In this document: one piece after another, positions 8,075 to 17,934 of the stretch
Layout of the letters: each line of letters begins with the position of its first letter
Position numbering within the stretch: position 1 is the first letter of the stretch
From: CAZGWJ01 sp964529445
GTDB taxonomy: Bacteria > Oederibacteriota > Muellerivitia > Muellerivitales > Muellerivitaceae
DNA: 45,532 bases
Reading direction: 5' to 3'
Assembly: GCA_964529445.1 (NCBI GenBank)
Contig: CAZGWJ010000012.1
Location: forward strand, 1-45,532
Position numbers and translations under genes: made by a program
Notes under the pieces: model-generated
Database searches by the model: none
What the model saw: only the letters and a program-made list of their open reading frames with translations
What the model was told of the DNA's origin: nothing

Positions 8075-10210
8075 TCATGGTTTTGCGTCATCGTGACCTA
8101 TCCGGCTCAGATGTTGGAGCGCCTCCTTGATGGTGGGATCGTCCGGCTTAATCTCCGAGGCCCTCCTCAGGATATGGCCAGCCTCCTCGAACCTTCCCTG
8201 CCGCATCAAGAGGATGCCGTACTTGAAGAGAACCTGGGGGGCCGGATATCCCCACCGGAGAGCTTCCTCCAATTCGGCGAGATGCAGGTCCAAGTGGCGG
8301 GTTAATTCGTATTGGTATTCCCCCCTCCATTCCCACAGCACGGATTCAAGGAATGGGTCCCTGCGGAAATTCTCGCGTATCCCGTCAAGAACCTTGAACA
8401 CTTCATCGTAAGGGGCGCCGCTCGGCAGGTATAGAAAAACCCGATTCGCTTTTTCCAATCCTTCCAACGCCGTCCGCCACCGCTCAAGAACCGGACGGTT
8501 CCCGATCGTCAGCGGCATCAATCCTACGGTACGCGCCTTCCCGGTCGGCCAGGGACCTTTCGTCGTGCGCCACGTGCCTTCGGGGAACCGACGGGCCAAA
8601 TAGGTGCCATGGTCCGCATCCGCGATGATCGCCACCCATCGGGCTTGCGCCGGCGTGAGGCTCGGATTCCCGGCGGCGTTGAGCCGGTAAACGCCCACTT
8701 CCAACGACACGTCCGTCCTTCGGTGTGTCGAGAAATCGAGGATCCAACCCGGGCCCTTGACCCGAGCTTGGTCGCTCAGGAGCTGATAGAGCGCCCAGGA
8801 ATCCGCAGACCTCATGTCCCGAAGGAACAACCGTGGATCCCGCGGGAAAGTCAGGGACGGCCTCAGAATAAGGTCGACATCCCATGCGGCCGAGAAAGCG
8901 AGGATCGTGAGGCCGATCAGTATCCGCTGTCGTCCCTCCGGGAAGGAGCGTAACAGGTTCGCGGCGCCGAGAGCGATCGTCAGCATCAGGACCGGCATGA
9001 CTTGGGCAATCCGGAAGAACTCCACGTTCATCGATAACAAACCCGGGGCAAGCAAGACCGGGAAAACGAACAGGCACCATTGCCCGACCGATTCGTGTCG
9101 ACGACGCCATAGGACCACCCATCCGCCCAGCGAAAGAGCACCCAAGATCGGATTCAACAAGCCGCCGCGCCAGGCGCCGTAGCAGTCGTCGGTCTGCACG
9201 GGATAGGTATAGATCCCCGTGATATAGGAAACCGAAGCGAGGATCACTTCTCGTGATGGCAACCACCCATTCCACGCCGCCACCGCATGGATATGCAACC
9301 CCCATCCTCGGCTCGCGACATCCAGCAGGAAGGGTGTCATCGCCAGCGCGAAGGCGGCCGCAAACAGGACACGGTCGCCCCAACGTCGGCGCGACATCGA
9401 GAAGAACGTGCCCACCGCTACGATCGCGACAGCGGGCCAGGGGGTGAAGGTGAACGGCCCGGCACCCGCAAGGATTCCCGACAGGGCGGCCCAATAGCCC
9501 CGGATTGGTGAACCGGAATCGTTCCGATATTTCCCGGCGACATAAATGAAGAGGATCATCCACAACGGAAGCGGCACTCCCTGGTGGCAGATACGTCCCA
9601 TGTTGAGCGGCCAGAACGTGATCGCGAACAGGAGAGTAACAACAAGCGACAGTGAACGTGAAAGGTATTGTCGTGCCACAGGATATGCAACCACCACTGT
9701 GAGCGTCGAAATGAAAGCCGGTGGCAGCCAGACAGCCGCAAGGGGGTCCTCAAGGAAACGGGACGCGCAGGCCACCAGCCAACACATCGTCGTCGGCGCC
9801 TCGCCGAAACCCCAGAACATCCGCCATTCCCAGGTTTCGTTCAAACGTTGGGCGCAATACGCGATCTGAGCTTCATCGTAATTGGGCCAATGGTTGAGGG
9901 AATCGTACCGATAGAAACGGGTGACCAGGATCAACAAGACCAACGCGGCCCAAAAAGCCCGGCTGGGGCGCGGCAGGAATTCGTCCATTGATAACGGGAA
10001 AATGCGACCCGGCGGATTGCCCGCGGAGCGCACGTGAAGGAGGATCCCCCCCGCCAGAACCACCGCAGCCATAGCAGCCCCCAGAAAGGCCGGCATCCGA
10101 AGCCAGGACAATACGAGCAAGGATCCCGCCGTCCAGAGAAATGCGGCCCCGGAAGAAACGTTTTGTTCCCCCGGAACGGGCGGAATCGCGCGAATTTTCC
10201 TCCCCTTCAT
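8075..10210 (-). CDS. GT-C membrane glycosyltransferase (PMT/GT39-like) with TPR
   Basis: An inner-membrane glycosyltransferase of ~711 residues using a lipid-linked sugar at the periplasmic face, by family inference (PMT/ArnT-type). Residues ~22-455 contain about ten hydrophobic segments. The first large periplasmic loop has the acidic pair in NYDEAQ (D112, E113), the expected catalytic motif of GT-C enzymes. A soluble region follows, ending in a TPR-like helical pair (~640-700, VLFKYGILLMRQGRFEEAG). ATG 10210 overlaps the GH127 stop as ATGA, so the two are translationally coupled; an earlier in-frame start would overlap GH127 by ~170 bp. It is the last large gene of a four-gene glycan operon, and its acceptor is unknown. 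Confidence 0.85.
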   Translation of the reverse strand: MKGRKIRAIPPVPGEQNVSSGAAFLWTAGSLLVLSWLRMPAFLGAAMAAVVLAGGILLHVRSAGNPPGRIFPLSMDEFLPRPSRAFWAALVLLILVTRFYRYDSLNHWPNYDEAQIAYCAQRLNETWEWRMFWGFGEAPTTMCWLVACASRFLEDPLAAVWLPPAFISTLTVVVAYPVARQYLSRSLSLVVTLLFAITFWPLNMGRICHQGVPLPLWMILFIYVAGKYRNDSGSPIRGYWAALSGILAGAGPFTFTPWPAVAIVAVGTFFSMSRRRWGDRVLFAAAFALAMTPFLLDVASRGWGLHIHAVAAWNGWLPSREVILASVSYITGIYTYPVQTDDCYGAWRGGLLNPILGALSLGGWVVLWRRRHESVGQWCLFVFPVLLAPGLLSMNVEFFRIAQVMPVLMLTIALGAANLLRSFPEGRQRILIGLTILAFSAAWDVDLILRPSLTFPRDPRLFLRDMRSADSWALYQLLSDQARVKGPGWILDFSTHRRTDVSLEVGVYRLNAAGNPSLTPAQARWVAIIADADHGTYLARRFPEGTWRTTKGPWPTGKARTVGLMPLTIGNRPVLERWRTALEGLEKANRVFLYLPSGAPYDEVFKVLDGIRENFRRDPFLESVLWEWRGEYQYELTRHLDLHLAELEEALRWGYPAPQVLFKYGILLMRQGRFEEAGHILRRASEIKPDDPTIKEALQHLSRIGHDDAKP

Positions 10211-12198
10211 TCGGCTCTCGGGAACGCTGTAATTCGCAGGCGCGCCCCACCCATGGGCACCAGCGTGATCGCTTCGGCCGAAGGTTCCACCGCCATCGGG
10301 GAGGCCCCGATCTCCTGTACCAGCCCGTTCTTCTCCAGGCCCCACGAATCGACGCGCTTTGCCTTCATCAGGATCCAAACCGGAGGATTAGCGGCATCGA
10401 AGACCTGCCGGTTCTCGCGGAAAGGCCTCTCGACGACTTCACGCTCCCCTCCCATGGGCGAGTAGTTCCATGGCGTCGTCGGGAAAACCTCATACCCCGG
10501 CCACCCCTTCACGCTCACATGCTTCTTCCACCGCTCCCCGATGCGGATGGAGTAGGCCAGCGGACCCCGCACGATCGAGAAGCCCGCCCGGGTCCGATCG
10601 AAGCTGACCGTCTCCACTTCCATCGGAAATCGGATCCCCACCACGTCCCCGGCACGGTAGACCCGCCTCAGGACCACCCAGCCGCCCATGACGCCCGCTC
10701 GGCCGGCCGGTTCACCGTTCAGGGTGAACTCCGCTTTCCCGCACCAACCCGGCACCCGCAGGTAGAGCGGGAAAGCTTCGCCGCCAGCCGTGACCACCTC
10801 GATCTCGACACCCTCGCGGAAGGGATACCCCGTCCTCACCCGCAGGACCACCTCCCCTCCCCCGGAACCGACTCGGGCACGAACGAGGCAGGGCGCGTAC
10901 ATCAGGGCGGCCAATCCGCCATCCCGTGTGGCGAAGAACAGCGACTCGGCGAAGACCGGCCAGCCAAGCCCGGCGTTGTGCAGGCAACAGCGGTAGAGAT
11001 CCGGCCGGAACGTGACCATCTCCCCATCGTTGTTGATCAGGGGGCTCTTGCTCTTCCGGTCCGCCTGGGGCATGTTCGGTGCCGTCAGGTAGCGAAGTCC
11101 CCTGAGGTCGGGCGCGAAGGCGGCGGGGAGGGAATTGAAGGCCACATCCTCGCACCGGTCCGCCCACCGCGTATCCCCTGTCAGGGACGCCAGGAAGACG
11201 TGGCTGGCCATGAACTCCATCATGGTGCAGGTCTCGGCGCATTGCCGGGGTCCGTCGAAACCCTGGCGACAGACCTCGTCGGCCCCGAACATCCCGCCCG
11301 GCACGCGCCCGAAAAACGCCATCACTGATTCATAGACCTTGGCGGCCGACTCCAGATACGTCGGATCATGGTTCTGTTGATAGAAATGCGCCGGCTCTCG
11401 GAACGCCTGCGCGATGTTCACACCATGCGGGGTCGGGATGTTCTGGTACCAGCGGGCCGTGTTCTTGTGGTTGAGTTCCGCAAGATCCAGCAACCCCTCA
11501 CCGCCGGTGCGGTTGTAAAGCCAGTAGATGGAATCCAGGTTGTTGCCGCCGCGCACCTTCTGCCAGCTCCGGAACAGGAAGAGATCCGGGGGGATCCGAC
11601 GCTGGAAGGCGAAGTAGCGCTCCATGAACGCCAGTACATCCGCCGAACCCGTGGCCTCGTGGTGCACGCGCACGGCATCCAGCACGAGCATATTGGGCCA
11701 GAGGTCCCCGTTCTTCAGGTTCTCCTCGGTCCCGAAATAACCGTTGGACCTTTGGTTCTTCATGATGGGAACCAGCCACCTCAGGGCCTTGGCCTTCAAG
11801 GCCGGATCGTCCAGCACGTAGGCCAGGTGGGTCAGGCCCCGTAGCCAGTAGGGTACTTCCTCCCAGGGTGAATGCCCCATACCGGCGGGATCCACCCAGG
11901 CGTTTCCCTCAATCCGGCAAAAACGGCTGATCTCATCCAGTCGCCCCGTCAGGCCGTCGGCCAGTCCCTGGCACTGGTATCGCAGCCAACCCAGCGGCTG
12001 GACATCACCCGGAGGCAGGGCCAGCAGGCGATTGGGAAGAAGCGGTGGGCGGTTGCCGGTGTAATGGACCGATCCTCCCCGCTCCGGAGGAGCCTTGACC
12101 GGGCGAAAGGGCTCGCCTGCCGCTTCGGATCGCACGAGAACAAGGGTCAAGACCACCCAGAGAAGGCGGTGTCTTCCTTTTGCGGAGAGTCTTCTCAC
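10207..12198 (-). CDS. Exported GH127-family glycosidase (DUF1680)
   Basis: GH127 enzymes release beta-L-arabinofuranose from glycans, using a zinc-bound cysteine nucleophile. The 663-residue product has a signal peptide (RHRLLWVVLTLVLVRSEAAG), so it is periplasmic or secreted. The catalytic signature is present: GADE (E308, likely acid/base), AETCT (E322, C324, likely zinc ligands) and YRCCLHN (C404, C405, nucleophile and ligand). An (alpha/alpha)6 barrel fills ~80-420 and beta-sandwich segments follow. GTG 12198 overlaps the upstream stop as GTGA and has AAGGAGG seven bases before it. The substrate could be another furanoside, since GH127 is broad. It sits between a second glycosidase and a GT-C transferase, so it may trim or recycle the organism's own glycans. 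Confidence 0.85.
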   Translation of the reverse strand: MRRLSAKGRHRLLWVVLTLVLVRSEAAGEPFRPVKAPPERGGSVHYTGNRPPLLPNRLLALPPGDVQPLGWLRYQCQGLADGLTGRLDEISRFCRIEGNAWVDPAGMGHSPWEEVPYWLRGLTHLAYVLDDPALKAKALRWLVPIMKNQRSNGYFGTEENLKNGDLWPNMLVLDAVRVHHEATGSADVLAFMERYFAFQRRIPPDLFLFRSWQKVRGGNNLDSIYWLYNRTGGEGLLDLAELNHKNTARWYQNIPTPHGVNIAQAFREPAHFYQQNHDPTYLESAAKVYESVMAFFGRVPGGMFGADEVCRQGFDGPRQCAETCTMMEFMASHVFLASLTGDTRWADRCEDVAFNSLPAAFAPDLRGLRYLTAPNMPQADRKSKSPLINNDGEMVTFRPDLYRCCLHNAGLGWPVFAESLFFATRDGGLAALMYAPCLVRARVGSGGGEVVLRVRTGYPFREGVEIEVVTAGGEAFPLYLRVPGWCGKAEFTLNGEPAGRAGVMGGWVVLRRVYRAGDVVGIRFPMEVETVSFDRTRAGFSIVRGPLAYSIRIGERWKKHVSVKGWPGYEVFPTTPWNYSPMGGEREVVERPFRENRQVFDAANPPVWILMKAKRVDSWGLEKNGLVQEIGASPMAVEPSAEAITLVPMGGARLRITAFPRAE

Positions 12199-14057
12199 CG
12201 GGAGCCTCCTTCCCCGCCTAGAACCCGCCATAAACCATAGGCCAAGAACCCGGCACAGGTCGCGAAGGCGTCGCCCGTGGCCGAAAAGCCCGTCTCTTCG
12301 TCCACCGATTCGCATGCGATGCCGTTATCCATGGACGCGCGGGACAGGAAATCCACGGCCCTTTCCTTCCTTCCCGCGAGAAGGCTGTTGACGGCCGAAA
12401 GTACCCAGGGATGCTCCGCGTGGGCGCATCCCACTTCCGAGAAGGGTTTGTCCTTGAACGAATACTTGGGGTTCCCGGAATGGATCCACTCCCGGGTGCG
12501 CATCCATACGGGATCATCCAACCGGCAGAAACCGTAATGGGGGAGGAGGAGCAGGCTCCCGGGCGGCTCGTCGTACAAAAGATGCCGCCCTTCGAGATCC
12601 ACCGACCAGGCGAACATCGGACCCTCCGGGCCGGCAACCACGCCTTGTCGAAGGATCGCCTCCCGCACGGCCTCGGCTTCCCGGCGAAGGGACGCGGCCG
12701 CCTTGCGGTCTCCACAACGATCCTGGAGGGCCGCCCGGTCGAGAAGGGCGCGCCAAACCAGAACATTGTCGTAGATGACATAGCGCTGGGGCCAGGGATC
12801 ATCGCTCGGAAGCAGCCAGGTCCGGTAAAGGGCGAAATCGGGATGCCGTTGCTCCCGAAGGCGCGCGTCGAAGACTTCCAGCCCGTTCCGGACACCGGGA
12901 TCCGAGAGGACCGAGACGTCGCCGGTCTTGTCCAAGTAGGATTTCAGGGCGATGACGGGTGCGCACAACTCGTCCAATTCGAGACCCGGCTCCAGCACGG
13001 CACCGGAAAGGTAACGGCTGTGGATCCCGAAGTTGCGCCCTTGCCGAGCAAAAAGGGACCGTATCAATTCCCGAGCCCAGGGTGGATCGAGCGCCAGTAT
13101 CGAGGGGAAGGACCACAGGAAGGTGTCCCGGTCCCAGTAGGCGCCGCTCACGTAGTAGCGCGGGCTCCGGGAGGTCAGGGCTACGGCCTCTTCCCCATCG
13201 AGGGTGCGGCCCGTGGCGAAGAAACGGTTGAAGAAAGCGTTGACGTTCATGAGCCGAGTCAGACGGCCCCCGGGGTCATCCCGGAGGTCGCGTCGACGCG
13301 CCTCCAGCCACCGGAGAGTCTCCTCCTTGAGCGCGCCGCCGCCACGGCGATTCATCTCCCGTCCCTCCGTGACGGCGCCCACCTCGTCGAGGGCGAGTCC
13401 CGCGAAGAAGAAGATGCGGGTGGATTCGTTGGGCGAAAGCTCCTTGGGAACGGCCAAGCGGATGTGCGCATTCGCGCAGGCAACCCCGTGGCGGTGCCGC
13501 GGCACATGTCCGTCCGCCCGGCAATGGGTTTCCAGGTGCCTCTCGCCCGAATACAGCGCGAAAGCGAGACGGGGTTCCGGGGTCCTGAATTCCATCACGG
13601 GAAAGCCGTCCCAACCGGCCGAGACGAGGAACCGTCCCCCTTCCATCTCCTTCGTCTCGTTGACGCTGTGGAGCATGCGGCCCCAGCGGGCTTCCAGGGC
13701 AGCCTCCACGCGGATCCTTCGGATGGAATGGTTGACGATCTTGATCGAAAGCACGGCACCCCTCACGCCGGGAGGACAGAACCAGCATCCTTCCACCTCC
13801 AGTTCCTCGTCCCCAGCCGCGAAGCGAGGCAGCCAATCCGCCTCCCGGGACCAGGCCAAACGCCCCTCGAAACGGAAAGGTTTGCCGTCCACCGCGACGG
13901 AAGGTCGCAGGAAAGGCTCGTCGAGTCCGGCGAAGGCCACCAGCCCGTTCATGCCCATGTGGAGAACATTGATACTCTCGACCGCCGCATCCGACTCTCG
14001 GAGTGTGGGAAGGGAAACATACTCGTTGCCGGTTGGGATGTAATGACGCTTCGTCAT
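12195..14057 (-). CDS. Six-hairpin glycosidase-like protein
   Basis: A 620-residue protein with the layout of clan GH-G/GH-L enzymes (GH63, GH15, GH65 or GH78-like). It has an N-terminal beta-sandwich (~15-235) and an (alpha/alpha)6 barrel (~255-615). GAYWDRDTFLWSFP (~305-318) is the acidic, Trp-rich motif typical of these barrels, and further acidic candidates include ELDELCAP and SVDEETG. I cannot assign the exact family or substrate. No signal peptide is evident, so it appears cytoplasmic, unlike its partner GH127. ATG 14057 has GGAG five bases upstream. The stop overlaps GH127 by four bases. It lies 85 bp below the DUF2723 gene. Confidence 0.72.
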   Translation of the reverse strand: MTKRHYIPTGNEYVSLPTLRESDAAVESINVLHMGMNGLVAFAGLDEPFLRPSVAVDGKPFRFEGRLAWSREADWLPRFAAGDEELEVEGCWFCPPGVRGAVLSIKIVNHSIRRIRVEAALEARWGRMLHSVNETKEMEGGRFLVSAGWDGFPVMEFRTPEPRLAFALYSGERHLETHCRADGHVPRHRHGVACANAHIRLAVPKELSPNESTRIFFFAGLALDEVGAVTEGREMNRRGGGALKEETLRWLEARRRDLRDDPGGRLTRLMNVNAFFNRFFATGRTLDGEEAVALTSRSPRYYVSGAYWDRDTFLWSFPSILALDPPWARELIRSLFARQGRNFGIHSRYLSGAVLEPGLELDELCAPVIALKSYLDKTGDVSVLSDPGVRNGLEVFDARLREQRHPDFALYRTWLLPSDDPWPQRYVIYDNVLVWRALLDRAALQDRCGDRKAAASLRREAEAVREAILRQGVVAGPEGPMFAWSVDLEGRHLLYDEPPGSLLLLPHYGFCRLDDPVWMRTREWIHSGNPKYSFKDKPFSEVGCAHAEHPWVLSAVNSLLAGRKERAVDFLSRASMDNGIACESVDEETGFSATGDAFATCAGFLAYGLWRVLGGEGGSR

Positions 14058-14142
14058 CGACGCTCCGTGACCTTCATGTTCTTGTACAACGCAACAAATC
14101 CGTTCCTCTTCGTGTCGTCGGGACGGGACGGTGATACCGTCT

Positions 14143-16242
14143 TCAGAACGGCTTCGGCCGGTACCAGCCCTGGTACTTCATGTACTGCAAGGCACCGTCG
14201 GCTTCCTTGCGATCGGGATCGAGCTTCAAAACCTCCTCGAACAGCTCTCCGGCCTTCTGGAACTGCGCCATCTGATACTCGGCCACCGCCCAGTTGAAAT
14301 AGGCGTTCGCGAAATTCGGGTTCAAAGCCACGGACTTTTCGTACCATTGCGTGGATTCGGCTGTTCGACCCAGGTTGAACAGCGAATTGCCGACATTGAA
14401 GGCGAACTCGTTGTCATCCTCGGCCCAGTCGGCGGCCCATCTGAAATTCACGTAACAACCCTGGTAAAGCGATTCCAGGAGGGCCTCCGGAGCGGGGCGC
14501 TTGGCCGCTGCAGCGGTGGCTTTGACCTCATCCGCCAGATCCTCGTAATACACGCCCATGCCATTACGGATGACGGCGTAATCCTTCAGGAGGAATCGGC
14601 GCGTTCGCGCATCCTGACTCCTTCCCCGATCGACGAGGTTTCGCAGGCGCATCGAATCCCAAAGAAAGCGCACCCGGGGTTCGTCCAGCGGAGGCAAACC
14701 GGCCCCCGGGGGAGGGATGACACCCCGGTAGGCCAGTCCAGTGGGCACCAGCCGCACTTCCGGTACGGAAGATTCCTCGATCTTGTTGTAGCTGAAATAC
14801 TTCTCCCGGTCCCGGTTGGAATAATACAGGAAACGGGTCATCGGCCCGATGGATTCGGCCCCCACGAAGGGCACCTGTTCCTCCGGAAAAGGAACCCTCA
14901 GCCCCGGGTGCATTCGTTTCAGCACAACCCGAACCCACCGCATGGGCAGGCCGTCCACACCGACCATGGCTAGGTCGGTGCGCCTCTTCCCGACCCATTG
15001 GAAATACCATCCGGGGAAGATGAGGCTGTCGCCCCTCACGAAGTAGAGGGAATCCCGGGGGATGCCCCTCCAGACGTTCAGGCAATAGTCGTACGCGAAG
15101 GTGTAGCGGTCCTGTCGCTGCCGCGTCAACCGCAAACCCAGTGAAGGGACCAGGATCGCCCCGACGAGAACGAGGACCAGGATGGCCCTGCCCTTCACCC
15201 CGAGGATCCCCGTTTTCCCTTCCGGGGCTCCACCCGCCCAGAGGGACAACCCCCAGGCCGCGAAGAGGATCAGAAGGAGATGCGAGGAGATGGCGTAGGC
15301 TTCGATCAGGTGGTAGCGGTCGGGCTTCAGGTTCAGGACGATCCCAATCGCCAGGACCAAACCGCCCCAACCCAGGAACAACCCGCCCGCGCGAAAACGG
15401 GAAGAGCGCAAAGCGGCGATCATGCCCGCAATGGAAAGAAGAAGCAGGCCCGGGAACTCGAGGAAAGCCACCTTGAGATAGTGCACCCATTGCCTCAACC
15501 AGACGCCGACGCTACCGGTCCCCTCGTCCGCGCTGTACTGGGTGCGGAAGAAGTTGAACTTGAAATCCTTCAGGGTCGCCGGATCGCCCCAGTTCAAGTC
15601 GGGCTGGAGAGCGGCCCTCAGGGGAAGGAACAGGTATACCGAGACCCCCGCCAAAAGGAAGGCGGCCATTTGATGATACTCCCGGGGTTCCGGGGGTTCC
15701 TCCCGCGAAACAGCCCAGGCGAGAAGGATGAAACCAGGCGTGTAGGCCGCCATGCTCATCCAGTGGTTGCCGTATCCCAAGCCGAGCAGGAACGCGGCAA
15801 GAAGAAAGCGCCGCTTCAGAAGTGCGAAGAGCATGCCGCCCAGCAGGAGTGCCGTGAGATGGTAGATGCCGCCCTTTGCGCTCAGGGCCGCTGGATAGGT
15901 TGTGGCACCCGCGATCCAGAGAAGGGCGCACCCGGCGGCCAGGGCATGCTTCAAGTCCCAGACGGACCTGAGGAGCCGATACAGCAGGGACACAACAGCA
16001 GCTGCCAAGAGGGCCGAAAGGAGGTTCCCGCGGTAAGGCACCTGGGAGAGGGGTAAATGACAGGCAAGACGTGTCAGCATCGTGTGGAGGGGATAGCCCG
16101 GCGGGTGCGGAATGCCCAGGAGGACCCCGGCCGTGACAGTCTCAGCGCTGTCGTCGGCAAAGAAGGTCGGGTTCAAGCCCGCGAGGGCAGCCCCGAAGGC
16201 CGCCAGAAACAGGAAATAGGGGATGAGGACCGCGCGTCTCAT
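14143..16242 (-). CDS. DUF2723 membrane glycosyltransferase (GT-C) with TPR
   Basis: A 699-residue polytopic inner-membrane protein. The N-terminus has the DUF2723 hallmark: FFADDSAETVTAG (D30, D31) followed by GIPHPPGYPLHT (~44-53). The first acidic pair in the periplasmic loop is the presumed GT-C catalytic site. About ten to eleven hydrophobic segments span 1-370, a soluble domain follows, and a TPR pair closes the chain (~610-690, SLFNLGRTAESTQWYEKS). The human member TMEM260 is a protein O-mannosyltransferase, so protein glycosylation is a reasonable inference. ATG 16242 has no strong ribosome site. It heads the glycan operon and is divergent from the DUF1761 gene across ~140 bp. Confidence 0.88.
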   Translation of the reverse strand: MRRAVLIPYFLFLAAFGAALAGLNPTFFADDSAETVTAGVLLGIPHPPGYPLHTMLTRLACHLPLSQVPYRGNLLSALLAAAVVSLLYRLLRSVWDLKHALAAGCALLWIAGATTYPAALSAKGGIYHLTALLLGGMLFALLKRRFLLAAFLLGLGYGNHWMSMAAYTPGFILLAWAVSREEPPEPREYHQMAAFLLAGVSVYLFLPLRAALQPDLNWGDPATLKDFKFNFFRTQYSADEGTGSVGVWLRQWVHYLKVAFLEFPGLLLLSIAGMIAALRSSRFRAGGLFLGWGGLVLAIGIVLNLKPDRYHLIEAYAISSHLLLILFAAWGLSLWAGGAPEGKTGILGVKGRAILVLVLVGAILVPSLGLRLTRQRQDRYTFAYDYCLNVWRGIPRDSLYFVRGDSLIFPGWYFQWVGKRRTDLAMVGVDGLPMRWVRVVLKRMHPGLRVPFPEEQVPFVGAESIGPMTRFLYYSNRDREKYFSYNKIEESSVPEVRLVPTGLAYRGVIPPPGAGLPPLDEPRVRFLWDSMRLRNLVDRGRSQDARTRRFLLKDYAVIRNGMGVYYEDLADEVKATAAAAKRPAPEALLESLYQGCYVNFRWAADWAEDDNEFAFNVGNSLFNLGRTAESTQWYEKSVALNPNFANAYFNWAVAEYQMAQFQKAGELFEEVLKLDPDRKEADGALQYMKYQGWYRPKPF

Positions 16243-16384
16243 GGGCCATTCATTCTATTCAGGCCGGGGCTTCTTGGGTCGTGTTTTTGGTCTTCTGCCC
16301 GATACCCGCCGTCAAACAGCCATATCCCTTGAATCATGCCGGATTATCGGCAAAATAGGGTCCAAGATTCGACAAGGAGACCCC

Positions 16385-16804
16385 ATGACCACCCTGTTCC
16401 TCACGAAAATCCTGACCGCGACAGCCGCCTATTTTCTCCTGGGACTTCTCTGGTATTCGGACCTGATGTTCGGTCCCGAATGGAGGAAGCTGAAAGACAA
16501 GGCCACCGGCAAGGGGAAGGGCAAGGCGGCGAGAAAGGTTTCTTCCCTGACCGGCCACGCGGTGACTTTCCTGGGCATGTTCCTGGCCTGTCTTGTGATG
16601 GGGATCCTCGTGGTAGTCACCCGCATTACCGGCGCTTCGGACGGTGCCCTCCTGGGTTTCGTCCTGGGCCTGACCTTCATCGGCACCACGATGCTCTCCG
16701 AGGCGGTCTATGCGAAACAACCCTTGGGCCTCTTCCTCATCAATGCCTCCTACCGGGTGCTGGGTCTCGCCCTCGCCGGCTCCATCCTCGCCCCCTGGCG
16801 ATGA
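16385..16804 (+). CDS. DUF1761-family membrane protein
   Basis: The only convincing plus-strand gene. The 139-residue product has about four hydrophobic segments (~5-24, 54-77, 85-103, 115-135) and the early WYSDLMFGPEW motif typical of DUF1761 proteins, whose function is unknown. A Lys-rich cytoplasmic loop (~36-50) separates the first two helices. ATG 16385 follows AAGGAGA by about six bases; the frame is open upstream to 16223 but that part overlaps the divergent gene start. Weak -35/-10-like boxes (TTGAAT, CAAAAT) lie ~45 bp upstream. It converges with the RNA methyltransferase gene, 29 bp apart. Confidence 0.8.
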   Translation: MTTLFLTKILTATAAYFLLGLLWYSDLMFGPEWRKLKDKATGKGKGKAARKVSSLTGHAVTFLGMFLACLVMGILVVVTRITGASDGALLGFVLGLTFIGTTMLSEAVYAKQPLGLFLINASYRVLGLALAGSILAPWR

Positions 16805-16833
16805 CCGCCGATCCGCAGGAAGAGGAAAGAAGG

Positions 16834-17817
16834 TCACGACCCCTCGCCAGCGATCTCGATTTCGTTCCACGGTAACGACGATCGCTTGACCATTCTCGCC
16901 ACGAAGAAACCTTCCATGACGTCCGTCGGCAGGATGCGGACGCCTCGCCTCACCATTTCCGGATAGGTCCTCCCCTCCCAGGACACGAGCCCCGTCGTTT
17001 TGTTCGTAAAAGGAAGGTCCACCGGCTGAAGTTCGACCTGCTCCGGGAACCGCTCCAGAACCCAGGCCATGACTCCTTCGTTCTCCTCCGGGGCAAAGGT
17101 ACAGGTCGAATACACGAGTGTTCCGCCGACCTTCAGGGCCCGCAAGGCCGACAGCATCAGTCGCTTCTGCTCCCGCGCGGTCTTCCGGACTCTTTCCACC
17201 CTCCAGTAGGAATAGGAGCGCGTGTTGCCCGTGAAGAACCTTCCCTCCGCCGTGCAGGGCGCGTCCAAAAGCACTCGGTCATATCGCTCAGGCCGGTCGT
17301 TCCCCACGACCGCACCGTTGACACGGATGGTTTCGGTCATTGTGACCCCTTGGCGGACGAGATTGGTCTTGAGCTTCTCGATTCGCACCTCGTTCTCGTC
17401 CACTGCCGCAAGCGTCCCCTCGTTGTTCATCCGGGCGGCCATTTGGGTGGTCTTGCTTCCTGGAGCGGCGGCCAGGTCGAGAACCGTCTCTCCCGGGCGC
17501 GGATCCAGGACCAGAGGCGGCACCATGCTGGAGAGGTTCTGCAGGTAGATCAATCCCCTCTCGTATTCGAGGGTGCGTTCCAGGTCCCGCTGGGATCGGT
17601 TCTGGAGCAGGAATGCCTCCCTCATCCAGGGGACGTTGCCCGTCTTGAAACCCTGCTGCTTGAAGCTCTCCAGCAGGTCGCGCACCTGGGCCTTCAAGGT
17701 GTTCACGCGGAAGGAGACCGGTTTTTCCCGATCGAACGTGCGCACGACCGCATCGTACCGGTTGGCCGGAACCACTCTGCTCAGGCGATCCAGGAATTCG
17801 GACGGCAAATCCTTCAT
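16834..17817 (-). CDS. RsmB/NOP2-family RNA (cytosine-5) methyltransferase
   Basis: Methylates C5 of a cytidine in rRNA or tRNA using S-adenosylmethionine. The 327-residue product has a short N-terminal domain (~1-85) and the SAM-binding fold with DLAAAPGSKTTQMA (~114-127). The two family cysteines are present: DAPCTAEG (C188) and YSTCTFAPEENE (C239, the nucleophile). It lacks the N-terminal NusB-like domain of E. coli RsmB and the long C-terminal PUA-like extension of RsmF, so its exact target cannot be named. The frame opens at GTG 17826, but that codon overlaps the AGGGTG ribosome site; ATG 17817 is better spaced. Confidence 0.92.
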   Translation of the reverse strand: MKDLPSEFLDRLSRVVPANRYDAVVRTFDREKPVSFRVNTLKAQVRDLLESFKQQGFKTGNVPWMREAFLLQNRSQRDLERTLEYERGLIYLQNLSSMVPPLVLDPRPGETVLDLAAAPGSKTTQMAARMNNEGTLAAVDENEVRIEKLKTNLVRQGVTMTETIRVNGAVVGNDRPERYDRVLLDAPCTAEGRFFTGNTRSYSYWRVERVRKTAREQKRLMLSALRALKVGGTLVYSTCTFAPEENEGVMAWVLERFPEQVELQPVDLPFTNKTTGLVSWEGRTYPEMVRRGVRILPTDVMEGFFVARMVKRSSLPWNEIEIAGEGS

Positions 17818-17934
17818 TCGATACACCCTGTTTTGTGGGCGTAAAACGCGCGAGGATGGGCAACCCCTTGACGGAATGAACGCCTCACGGCTTCACCTTC
17901 GGACTTTTCAAACCTCCGCGCATTTCACACCCTT

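Noticed and set aside
12411..14297. 628-codon plus-strand frame opposite the six-hairpin glycosidase
   Set aside because: No motif, no ribosome site and shadow composition; the minus-strand gene shows WDRD motifs and operon overlaps.
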